Source: Phycisphaerales bacterium UBA1926
GTDB taxonomy: Bacteria; Planctomycetota; Phycisphaerae; Phycisphaerales; UBA1924
Assembly (NCBI GenBank): GCA_002337215.1
Contig: DDFO01000022.1
Location: 300,468 to 347,102 of the forward strand
Reading direction: 5' to 3'
Length of the DNA stretch: 46,635 nucleotides
The stretch's first letter is position 1. Each line of letters opens with the position of its first letter. Under the pieces are notes generated by a model. It did not search any database and had not been told where the DNA came from. It saw only the letters and a list, made by a program, of their open reading frames with translations. This document shows, piece after piece, positions 34,171-41,824 of the stretch. Position numbers and translations under genes: made by a program.

Positions 34171-36030
34171 TCAGGGACACCCGGCGTTGAATCCGCCGAC
34201 AAACGCGCCGAGGTCGGCGAGGTCGAACACGCCGTCGCCCGTCAGGTCCGAGACCGGGTCCTGGCTGACGAACCCGCTGACGAACGTGTTGACGTCCCCG
34301 AGGTCGAGCACCCCGACCGGGGCCGCGATATCGGCAACGCAAGGGCTGCCGATCAGCAGTACGTCGTCTTCGTCGAAGTCCGCGTCGCCGTCCGCGTCGA
34401 GCATCTCAATCCCCGGCGCGACGGGCTCGGCGGCCCGCCCGTTCGCGTTCACGTGCCGGTCGAGGATCGCCTGGCGGTCGGCGAGATCGACGACGCCGCT
34501 GAAGTCGATGTCCCCGATCCGCTCAGGTGGGTAGAGCGTCCACAGCGCGTCGGCGGGATAGTTCTCCAGGATGCGAACCGTCCCGGTGTTGGGCCAGGTC
34601 ACGTTGACTTTGGTCATCACCTCCGCAGCGGCGAGCCCGAAATGGAGCACCGCCGGATCCTGCGCCTTGTAGTGATGCCCGGCGCGGACCTCGCGCTTCT
34701 GAGGAGGCAGGCCGTCCCCATTGCGGACGCGGACCGTGGCGCCGACCGCGAAGTTGTTGATTCCTTCGCCGACCACGCGGAAGCGTGCCCAGTGGTTGCC
34801 GTTGCTCTCGTTGTTGTTGATGTAGAGCTGTGCTCGGTCGAAGAGCTTGCCGACGAGCATGTCGAGATCGCCGTCCCCGTCGATGTCGGCAGTCGAGACG
34901 CAGTAGCTGCTCCCGGTCGTCGCCACACCCATCGCGAGCCCGACGTCGGTGAGCGGGAGCGTGCCGGCGGGGTTGCGGTAGAAGGCGTTGCTGCCACTCG
35001 ACTGGGTGATGTAGAGATCCTCGTAGCTGTCGTTGTCGAAATCGAAGAAGACGGTGCCCCAGCCGATCTCGAATTCCTCGGCCCCCGACGCCGCCGATGC
35101 GTCGGTGAACGTCCCGTTCGCGTTGCCCATCAGCAGCCGGTGCCCCATGGGGATGTTGGTCAGGAACATGTCGTAATGGCCGTTGCGATCGATGTCGCCC
35201 AGCGCGATGCCCATGCAATCGACGTTCGCCTCGGTGCCCGTGGCTGCGGTGATGTTGTGGAACCCGCCGCCGAAGTTCTCGAAGAGGTGGTTGGTGAACG
35301 CGGGCGCCGATCCTTTGTCGGTCCCGAGGTAGAGGTCGGGGTCGCCGTCCTCGTCGTAGTCAAAGAACGCCGCGACCAAGGTCGGATCACCCGCGCGCTG
35401 GATCCCGACCGCGCCTGCCTTCTCGGTGAATGTCCCGTCGCCGTTGTTTTCGTAGAACCCGTTCTCGGTCGGATCGGCGTTGGTGAAGGTGCGGTTGCAG
35501 ACGTAGACATCGAGCAGCCCGTCGGCGTTGCAGTCGGCCCACGCTGTTGTCAGCCCGTGTCCCGCGTCGCCCAACCCCGACTGCGCGGTGATGTCAGTGA
35601 AGGTCCAGTTTCCGTCGTTGCGATAGAAGACGTTGGGTGCCCCGTAGCGTGTGAGATAGACATCGAGGTCGCCGTCGCTGTCGAAGTCGGCGGCGGAGAT
35701 GCCCGAGTAGTCGGTGTGCTTTGCCATCCTCGCGACGCCGTTGTCGTAGGTCCGGTCGGTGAATTGACCCGTGCCGTCGTTCTCATAGAGGCCGACACGC
35801 CCGTCCGACGCGCCCTGAAGAATCACGTCTGCGTCGCCGTCTCCGTCGAGGTCGAACATCCCGAGCCCCGGGCCGAACTGCACAAACCCGGTCTGGATCG
35901 GATAATTGATCCCCTGGGCGATGCCGCGTTCAAGAAACGGTTGCGGCGACCCGGCGCTCGCGACCAGTGCCGTCGTGGAGACGACAAGCAAGACCGAAAC
36001 GCGGGCGCAATTCATCGACGCAAGCAGCAT
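34171..36030 (-). CDS. Secreted FG-GAP/ASPIC-UnbV repeat protein with dockerin-like and GCP tails
   Basis: The start is the ATG at 36030 (MLLASMNCARVSVLLVV), with a G-rich GGGGGATGG upstream; the frame runs on to 36096. The product has 619 residues. A signal peptide ends near ALVASAGS. Multiple FG-GAP/VCBS calcium loops follow: FDLDGDGDADVILQG, DFDSDGDLDVYLTR, DIDGDGDLDMLVG. An ASPIC/UnbV-like region ends near WPNTGTVRILENYP. A type I dockerin-like pair (GDIDFSGVVDLADRQAIL and DADGDADFDEDDVLLIG) follows, then the paired tail ending NAGCP. In the second tail repeat DLTGDGVFDLAD keeps the calcium-loop pattern that the other two tails lack. Probably exported beta-propeller; ligand unknown. Confidence 0.9.
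   Translation of the reverse strand: MLLASMNCARVSVLLVVSTTALVASAGSPQPFLERGIAQGINYPIQTGFVQFGPGLGMFDLDGDGDADVILQGASDGRVGLYENDGTGQFTDRTYDNGVARMAKHTDYSGISAADFDSDGDLDVYLTRYGAPNVFYRNDGNWTFTDITAQSGLGDAGHGLTTAWADCNADGLLDVYVCNRTFTNADPTENGFYENNGDGTFTEKAGAVGIQRAGDPTLVAAFFDYDEDGDPDLYLGTDKGSAPAFTNHLFENFGGGFHNITAATGTEANVDCMGIALGDIDRNGHYDMFLTNIPMGHRLLMGNANGTFTDASAASGAEEFEIGWGTVFFDFDNDSYEDLYITQSSGSNAFYRNPAGTLPLTDVGLAMGVATTGSSYCVSTADIDGDGDLDMLVGKLFDRAQLYINNNESNGNHWARFRVVGEGINNFAVGATVRVRNGDGLPPQKREVRAGHHYKAQDPAVLHFGLAAAEVMTKVNVTWPNTGTVRILENYPADALWTLYPPERIGDIDFSGVVDLADRQAILDRHVNANGRAAEPVAPGIEMLDADGDADFDEDDVLLIGSPCVADIAAPVGVLDLGDVNTFVSGFVSQDPVSDLTGDGVFDLADLGAFVGGFNAGCP
34174..34341 (-). repeat. Paired dockerin-like tail repeats, copy 3
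   Basis: This encodes the last 56 residues of the FG-GAP protein. The first repeat is CVADIAAPVGVLDLGDVNTF and the second SDLTGDGVFDLADLGAFVGG, ending FNAGCP. The first repeat has the AAP-type loop of copies 1 and 2, while the second keeps DLTGDG, the standard calcium-loop spacing. Confidence 0.8.
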
Positions 36031-36314
36031 GATCCATCCCCCAGAGCGCGAGTGCGTAAGGTCGCGGACAGTGTCGCACCCCGTGCGCATAAGCACCGGT
36101 CCAGAGCCGTCGGAGCGTCCGCTCCCACCGCAATGTATCGGAACATTGCTCCCGAAAGAAGCCTTTCCGATCGTGAAAACTGCGGTTCTGGTCCCGTACC
36201 ATGTCAGGACGCGCCGGCTGTGCCGGCGGAAGCCGCGTCCCGCGCCGCGACCGGAATGCTCGAACCCACCGCCGACGCTGTTATCGGGCGTTTGGCGCGA
36301 TGAAAGGCCGACCC

Positions 36315-37103
36315 ATGTCCAGCAACACCACCCGCCGCCCGATCGTCGGCGGCAACTGGAAGATGAACACCAACACCGAGTCGGGCACCGCCCTCGCCCG
36401 GGCAGTGGGGGATGTCTTCGGGGAAATCGAGGGTGTTGACGCGTTCGTCTGCCCTCCGTTCCCGTTTCTCGCCCAGGTCGGTGACGTCCTGAAGGCCGCG
36501 GGCGGGCAGATCGTCCTCGCCGCCCAGGACATCTACCACGAGCCCAGCGGGGCGTTCACCGGCGAGGTGTCGGCCGCGATGCTCACCGATGTGGGCTGCA
36601 AGGCGGTCCTGCTCGGCCACAGCGAGCGGCGGCACGTCATCGGCGAGCGGGACGACCTGATCAACAAGAAGACCCACGCCGCGCTCGACGCGGGCCTGAT
36701 GGCGGTGCTCTGCATCGGCGAAACCCTCGACCAGCGCGAGGCGGGCAAGACCGACGCGGTCAACAAGCAGCAGCTCACCGCGGGGCTCGAAGGCGTCTCG
36801 AAGGCCCAGATGGCGGACGTTGTCATCGCCTACGAGCCCGTCTGGGCGATCGGGACGGGCAAGACCGCGAGCGCCGAGGACGCCCAGGGGGCCCACGCCG
36901 CGATCCGCGAGGTGCTCGCGAATCTCTACGACCAGCAGACCGCGGACGCGACCCGGATCCAGTACGGCGGGTCCTGCAAGCCGTCCAACGCGGCCGAGCT
37001 GTTCGCCCAGCCCGACATCGACGGCGGGCTGATCGGCGGCGCGGCCCTCAAGGCCGGTGATTTCCTCGACATCCTCCGGGCAGCAGCCGGCGTCGCCGTC
37101 TGA
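36315..37103 (+). CDS. tpiA: Triosephosphate isomerase
   Basis: The ATG at 36315 gives 262 residues; another ATG at 36300 adds five. RRPIVGGNWKMNTN contains the catalytic Asn and Lys. AVLLGHSERR carries the catalytic His, AYEPVWAIGTGKTAS the catalytic Glu and flexible loop 6, and IQYGGSCKPSNAAEL and LIGGAALKAGDFLDIL bind phosphate. It interconverts dihydroxyacetone phosphate and glyceraldehyde-3-phosphate. secG follows 87 bp later, an arrangement common in bacteria. The 284 bp upstream is a divergent region shared with the FG-GAP gene, in which I see no clear promoter. Confidence 0.97.
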   Translation: MSSNTTRRPIVGGNWKMNTNTESGTALARAVGDVFGEIEGVDAFVCPPFPFLAQVGDVLKAAGGQIVLAAQDIYHEPSGAFTGEVSAAMLTDVGCKAVLLGHSERRHVIGERDDLINKKTHAALDAGLMAVLCIGETLDQREAGKTDAVNKQQLTAGLEGVSKAQMADVVIAYEPVWAIGTGKTASAEDAQGAHAAIREVLANLYDQQTADATRIQYGGSCKPSNAAELFAQPDIDGGLIGGAALKAGDFLDILRAAAGVAV

Positions 37104-37190
37104 CAGACCTCCGCAGAGGTTCCAGGTATCTCGGTTCAAAGGTCCGGAGAGCGGGTCGCCTAGCATTGCGGCCGATCCTTGTGAGGTTCC

Positions 37191-37658
37191 ATGATCCCGA
37201 CGCTCGCCCAGTACAACCCGATATTCGTCACCGCGCTCGTCGTGGTCTTCCTGCTCGTCTGCATCGCGATGATCCTGCTCATCCTGATCCAACGCCCCCA
37301 GGGCGGCGGGCTCAGCGGGGCGTTCGGTGCAGGAGGCGGCGCAGGGCAGACCGCGTTCGGCACCAAGACCGGCGACGTGCTCACCATCGTCACCATCGCC
37401 ATCTTCGTGCTCTTCCTGCTGACCGCGATCGTACTCAACTTCGCCGCGAGGCCTCAGGTCGCGCCCGCGCCGGGCACCAGCGCCGCGGGGATCAACGACA
37501 CGCTCCCCGTCGAAGTTGTCGAAGAAGAGGGCGCGGCGGATCAGAACGAGCCGCCCGTCACTGATATCGATGACGGCCCTGTCGGCGACCCGGGAATGGA
37601 CAACGAGTCGTCTTCCCCGGCCCTCGAGACCGATCCCGAAGACGGCGGCACGCCCTGA
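37191..37658 (+). CDS. secG: Protein translocase subunit SecG
   Basis: A 155-residue protein. The first TM segment is FVTALVVVFLLVCIAMILLI. The conserved loop ILIQRPQGGGLSGAFGAGGG matches the SecG signature (QxxKGxGLxxAFG-like), and AFGTKTGDVL is followed by a second TM (IVTIAIFVLFLLTAIVLNF). A Pro- and acid-rich C-terminus of about 70 residues extends beyond the usual 75-110-residue SecG and ends EDGGTP. SecG assists the SecYEG channel in the inner membrane. Confidence 0.93.
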   Translation: MIPTLAQYNPIFVTALVVVFLLVCIAMILLILIQRPQGGGLSGAFGAGGGAGQTAFGTKTGDVLTIVTIAIFVLFLLTAIVLNFAARPQVAPAPGTSAAGINDTLPVEVVEEEGAADQNEPPVTDIDDGPVGDPGMDNESSSPALETDPEDGGTP

Positions 37659-37739
37659 GCAAGGTGCCGTGCCGATCGCCCGCCGGTCCAGGCGGCGCAG
37701 GCACGGATCGAAACCAGACCCAAAGACGGAGCGATACCC

Positions 37740-38630
37740 GTGATCCGAAGCATGACCGGTTTCGGTGACGCGTCGGCCCGTGAGAGCGGCGTCGACTACA
37801 GCGTCGAGATCAAGTCCGTCAATAACAAGTACTTCAAGGCGATCCTCCGCCTCCCCGAGTCGCTCCAGTCGCTCGAGGCCGAGAGCGAGGTCCTCCTCCG
37901 CCGCAAGCTCGATCGCGGGTCGGTCACGATGTCGGTCGCCGTGAGCGATACGACCGAGGGCGCGGCGCTCGCGATCAACACCCAGGCCCTCGACCGGTAC
38001 GCCGAGCAGATTCGCTCGGCGAAAGCGGCGAGCGACGACGGGACCACGCTCGACCTGGCCTCGCTGGTGAACCTCCCGGGCGTGCTCGTCTCGCCCCCCG
38101 ACGAGGACGATCGTCACGAGCGAGCCCGGGCCGTCCTGACACCCCTCATCGAGCGGGCGTGCGAGCAGCTCATCGAGATGCGCACGCGGGAGGGCGCGGA
38201 CCTCGCGAGCGATCTCATGGCCCAGCACGCCTCGATCGCGGCGAATCTGGAAGTGGTCGTCGAGCAGGCCCCGACGATTGTCGCCGAGTACGAGCAGCGG
38301 CTCCGCACCCGCATCGAGGCGTTGCTCGCCGACGCGGAGGTCACCGTCGATCAGGTCGACCTGATCCGCGAGATCGCCGTGTACGCCGAGAAGACCGACA
38401 TCGCCGAGGAGATCACGAGGCTCCGGGGCCACCTCAAGCAGTTCGAGGACCGGATCACGGGCAACGACGGGTCACCCCTCGGGCGCACGCTGGAGTTCCT
38501 GACCCAGGAAATGCTCCGCGAGGCAAACACGATGGCGAGCAAATCGCCCAGCGCCGAGATCGCCCAACGGATCGTCGAGATCAAGGGCGCGATCGACCGG
38601 ATCAAAGAGCAGGTCCTCAACGTCGCCTGA
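37740..38630 (+). CDS. YicC family protein (putative endoribonuclease)
   Basis: A 296-residue protein with a GTG start, whose initial VIRSMTGFGDASA matches the usual MIRSMTGFG start of YicC. Also typical are EIKSVNNKYFKAILRLPESL, LVNLPGVLVSPP and the C-terminal GSPLGRTLEFLTQEMLREAN, AQRIVEIKGAIDRIKEQVLN. The family has been described as an endoribonuclease and affects stationary-phase behaviour. It starts 81 bp after secG. A candidate hairpin terminator follows it. Confidence 0.93.
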   Translation: MIRSMTGFGDASARESGVDYSVEIKSVNNKYFKAILRLPESLQSLEAESEVLLRRKLDRGSVTMSVAVSDTTEGAALAINTQALDRYAEQIRSAKAASDDGTTLDLASLVNLPGVLVSPPDEDDRHERARAVLTPLIERACEQLIEMRTREGADLASDLMAQHASIAANLEVVVEQAPTIVAEYEQRLRTRIEALLADAEVTVDQVDLIREIAVYAEKTDIAEEITRLRGHLKQFEDRITGNDGSPLGRTLEFLTQEMLREANTMASKSPSAEIAQRIVEIKGAIDRIKEQVLNVA

Positions 38631-38661
38631 TGAGCCGGTTTGGGCAAGCGGCGACCGGAGT

Positions 38662-38686
38662 CCGCGGCTCCCGCCGCGGCTTCTCT
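38662..38686 (+). terminator. Candidate terminator after the yicC gene
   Basis: CCGCGGC at 38662-38668 pairs with GCCGCGG at 38673-38679 around a TCCC loop, and CTTCTCT follows. The stem is short but very GC-rich; the T tract is interrupted, so the call is tentative. It lies about 30 bp past the stop. Confidence 0.4.
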
Positions 38687-38753
38687 CGGTCGATGGTCGC
38701 GATTCATGTAGACTGGACGCGACGGCCTGCACCCGAGCCGGACCGCGCGACGC

Positions 38754-39866
38754 ATGACACCCACGCCCCCATCCAGGCCATTGCCCACGCCCCGAGAGGA
38801 CGCATCGCAGATCTCGACGCGGACCGTCCGCGCCGCACTCGCGTCGTTCGGCATCGGGCGCATCAAACGGATCTCCAGGCTGCACGGGGGCGCGGGGACG
38901 GCGCGAAAATTCCTCGTCGAGATCGAGCAGGACCAGCAGAAGCAGGGAGACGAACCGCCGGGTTCGACTAGCCCATCCGACCACGGTATTCGCCTGCTGC
39001 TGAAATGTGCGCCGAGAGATTCGGCGTCGCTCGACCGTATTGTTGTGCGGCACGCGGTTGTGAAACAACTCGCGTCCGCCGGGGTCCCGGTCGCCGCGCC
39101 GCGCGAGGACAGCCGGGGCGGCACCGTGCTCGCCGACGCGTCGCGCGTCTACGAACTCATCCCGTTCATCGAGGGTGAATCCTGGAAGGCGTCGCCGGCG
39201 CGCGCACGCGGCGCGGGCGGGCTGCTCGCCAGGCTGCACGACGCCACCGGCGAGATCGACGCATCCGTGCTCGCACGCCTGCGTCCCCCGACGGGGTTCC
39301 TCGCGGGTGACGATCTCCAGTCGCTTGTCGGATCGGGGCTCATCGCAGACGACGGCACGGAACTCGGGTTCCTGAGAGGGACGCTCGCGGAGTGTCTCGA
39401 CCGCGTGCGCGCAGCCGGGCTCGGCCCCGCGATGCCCGCGCTGCTCGTGCACGGCGATTTTCACCCCGGGAACATGCGGTGGCGAGGTGACGACGTCGCC
39501 GGCCTCTTCGATTTCGATGCGTGCCGGCGTGGGTTCGCGATCGAGGAAGCCGCGCTCGCGTCGGTCCACTTCTCGATCGACCGGGGGAGCAAGGCGATGG
39601 ACGCGCGCGCGCCATGGCCCGACACGGACCTGCTCGAGGCGTTCTGGATCGGCTACGGCGGCATTCGCCCGATCGACGAGCGCCATGCGCGGGCCGTCCC
39701 GTGGATCGCGGCGGGCGCGTTCGCGATCGAGGCGCTGTCCGGCTCGAACAGCGGCACGTTCAGCCCTGAGACAATCGCGTTCGCCTCCGGCGTCGTCGCC
39801 TGGCTCGTTGAGCACGCCGACGGACTCGGTGAGTTGATCGCCCAAGCCGGGCCGCCGATGCCCTAA
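38754..39866 (+). CDS. APH-like phosphotransferase
   Basis: A 370-residue protein of the aminoglycoside phosphotransferase/choline-kinase fold. The N-lobe contains ISRLHGGAGTARKFLVEI and VVKQLASAGVPVAAP, and YELIPFIEGESWKASP is hinge-like. The catalytic loop is LLVHGDFHPGNMRWRGDD (Asp of HGDF) and the metal-binding Asp is in VAGLFDFDACRRGFAIEE. This layout fits small-molecule kinases such as homoserine, spectinomycin or methylthioribose kinases; the substrate cannot be told. It starts 123 bp after yicC with no clear Shine-Dalgarno. Confidence 0.85.
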   Translation: MTPTPPSRPLPTPREDASQISTRTVRAALASFGIGRIKRISRLHGGAGTARKFLVEIEQDQQKQGDEPPGSTSPSDHGIRLLLKCAPRDSASLDRIVVRHAVVKQLASAGVPVAAPREDSRGGTVLADASRVYELIPFIEGESWKASPARARGAGGLLARLHDATGEIDASVLARLRPPTGFLAGDDLQSLVGSGLIADDGTELGFLRGTLAECLDRVRAAGLGPAMPALLVHGDFHPGNMRWRGDDVAGLFDFDACRRGFAIEEAALASVHFSIDRGSKAMDARAPWPDTDLLEAFWIGYGGIRPIDERHARAVPWIAAGAFAIEALSGSNSGTFSPETIAFASGVVAWLVEHADGLGELIAQAGPPMP

Positions 39867-39973
39867 GCCGGCGATGCCCTGAACCGGGACCGCCCCGCAA
39901 CAGACCCCGACTGGCACAGTGGATGGCCCCGGAACAAGTTGACCGGGGACCTGCCATCGCGGATACTGATGAC

Positions 39974-41182
39974 ATGCCGCGTCAGAGGACAGCACCGCGA
40001 TTCTGGTCGGCCGGATCCCCGGCCCCGCTCGCAGTTGCCGCGATCGTGCTCTTGTGCGGTTCAGCAGACGCGTCGGCGATGACCAACGCGCCCGACGGGT
40101 CGGCCGCCCTGGACGCACTCCTCGAAGCGATCGCATCAGATGACTTCGAAACCCGTGAGACCGCGAGCCTCCGGCTCGAGTCACTCGAGACGATCTCGAT
40201 CGAAGAGATCGAAGACCGGCTCGCGGGCGACGATCTTTCCGCCGAACAGCGGACACGCCTCGACTCGGCGGCGCGCCGTCGGTTCGGCGCGATGCCCCGG
40301 GCCGGGCTCGGCGTGCAGTTCGGCGCCCCGCGTCGGGAGGACGGCGTCGAACTCGGTGCGGTGCTCCCCAACTTCCCGGCGGCCACGGTGCTCCGCGCAG
40401 GAGACGTGGTACTCTCGATTGAGGGCGTGCCGGTCCGTGACACCACGCAGATGGGCGCGTTCATCCTGAGCCATCGTCCCGGCGAGACGCTGTCGATCGT
40501 GATCGAGCGCTCGACGGGTGCCGCCGAGGCGGACGGCATCATCCCCCCACCGGGCGTTGCGGAAGTTGAACGGATCGCACTCGATGTTCCCTTGGGGAGC
40601 TACGAGGATCTGCAGACCAACGCGCCGCTGACACCGGACCGGATCGAGGCCGCGTACAGGCGGTACCAGTTCCGCAAGGGCCTGCTCGCCGACGGCGGCA
40701 ACGCCGAGGTCGGCGGCGGGCTGACCCCGCTCGGTTGGCTCAAGGCCGAGGGGTATGACCACACCCGCCCGGGTGGCCCCGTGGTGCCCGGCGGCTCATT
40801 CGAGGCGGTCTCCGCCTGGAGGCAGGTCGGGTTCGCCGGCCAGCCGCGCTCGTGGATCGCGACGGTCGATCTCCGGCGCGGTGATCCCAACGCGATGGCG
40901 CGGCGGGTTCTCCGGGGACTCCAGCCGGGGCTTCAGGCCGACGGGATCTACGACCGGCTCGAAGAAGCCCTCTCTGGGTATCGAGCGATGCTGGACCGCG
41001 TCGTCGAGATCGACCGGATGGTCGATCCTTCGGGTGAGGGCCGACTCCCCGACCCCGCACGGCTCGCCCGCGTCAAAGCCGAGCGGGATGAACTGGTCCA
41101 AGGTCTCGATGAACTGGCGGCAGAGATGGCAGAGCCGCTCGAGCCCTCCACGTCCTTCATCGAGATCGATTCGAGGCCCTGA
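39974..41182 (+). CDS. Exported PDZ-domain protein
   Basis: The ATG at 39974 gives 402 residues; a start at 39923 would add 17 but spoil the signal peptide. The N-terminus ends in a hydrophobic stretch (PLAVAAIVLLCGSADASA), probably a signal peptide. A helical segment like those preceding PDZ domains in planctomycete proteins follows (LLEAIASDDFETRETASLRL). A PDZ domain (about residues 105-180) has GLGVQFGAPR, ATVLRAGDVVLSIEGVPVRD and FILSHRPGETLSIVIER. The C-terminal half is mostly helical, ending EPSTSFIEIDSRP. There is no protease catalytic motif, so it may scaffold or bind peptides. Its partner is unknown. Confidence 0.82.
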   Translation: MPRQRTAPRFWSAGSPAPLAVAAIVLLCGSADASAMTNAPDGSAALDALLEAIASDDFETRETASLRLESLETISIEEIEDRLAGDDLSAEQRTRLDSAARRRFGAMPRAGLGVQFGAPRREDGVELGAVLPNFPAATVLRAGDVVLSIEGVPVRDTTQMGAFILSHRPGETLSIVIERSTGAAEADGIIPPPGVAEVERIALDVPLGSYEDLQTNAPLTPDRIEAAYRRYQFRKGLLADGGNAEVGGGLTPLGWLKAEGYDHTRPGGPVVPGGSFEAVSAWRQVGFAGQPRSWIATVDLRRGDPNAMARRVLRGLQPGLQADGIYDRLEEALSGYRAMLDRVVEIDRMVDPSGEGRLPDPARLARVKAERDELVQGLDELAAEMAEPLEPSTSFIEIDSRP

Positions 41183-41236
41183 CATTTCGCGGCTCGGAAT
41201 ACCGGGGACCTCCGTGGATCCCGTTCTGGAATGAAC

Positions 41237-41824
41237 TCAGATCGATGCGAACGTCTGTTCGACGATCTCCGCCGCACCGCGGAGCAGTTCCGCCTGTGCG
41301 GCGTCGGCCTCGGCGTGGACACGGGCCGCGTCGATCGCCCAGCCTGCCCGGGCTCTCAATCGTTCGCGTCGGTTGGCATGATCGGATGATGCGTCCAGCG
41401 TCAGATCCGCCGAGTTGTCGAGCACATCGGCGAGTTTGACCAGCGTCGCCCGCCAATCTCCCGCGCGGAGCCGTGCCTCGGCGTGGCGGTCGCGTTCTGC
41501 TTCGGGGAGGGCCGCGTCCTTGGTCAACGCGACGACGCCGTCGGCGACGGTCTTCCCGAACCCATCCAGCAAGTCCTCGTAATCGGTGGTGCTGTCCTCA
41601 ATCGTGTCGTGCAACAGGGCGATCGCGAGCGTCTCAGGGTCGTCGCAGCCGAACACCGATGACACCGTGAGCGCGACCCGCGCCGGGTGGGCGGCGTAGG
41701 GCGTTGCCCCGTCCCGCCTGGTCTGCCCGGCGTGCGCGCGGGCCGAGAACGACGCGGCATCGCGCCAGAGCGAGTTCCCTTTGGTGTCGGACTGGTCGCT
41801 CATGTCCGCCCGATCAACCGTCAC
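41237..41824 (-). CDS. HD-type (p)ppGpp hydrolase-like protein
   Basis: The GTG start at 41824 overlaps the stop of the GH35 gene (GTGA) and gives 195 residues; an ATG at 41803 (MSDQSDTKG) is also possible. The motifs are TPYAAHPARVALTVSSVFG, ALLHDTIEDSTTDYEDLLDG and LVKLADVLDNSADLTLDA, the HxxxxA, HD-tEDt and nD patterns of the RelA/SpoT hydrolase domain. No synthetase domain is attached, so it resembles a small alarmone hydrolase (MESH1-like). It would degrade (p)ppGpp or a related nucleotide. Coupling to a beta-galactosidase gene is odd. Confidence 0.85.
   Translation of the reverse strand: MTVDRADMSDQSDTKGNSLWRDAASFSARAHAGQTRRDGATPYAAHPARVALTVSSVFGCDDPETLAIALLHDTIEDSTTDYEDLLDGFGKTVADGVVALTKDAALPEAERDRHAEARLRAGDWRATLVKLADVLDNSADLTLDASSDHANRRERLRARAGWAIDAARVHAEADAAQAELLRGAAEIVEQTFASI

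Noticed and set aside
34132..36303. Long plus-strand open frame (723 codons) opposite the FG-GAP gene
   Set aside because: Same shadow effect; the minus strand has a signal peptide, calcium loops and a recognisable tail.
36204..38432. Very long open frame (742 codons) on the minus strand across tpiA, secG and yicC
   Set aside because: It lies opposite three clear genes and its product is Arg/Asp/Gly-rich with no motif. In GC-rich genomes the strand opposite real genes often lacks stops.
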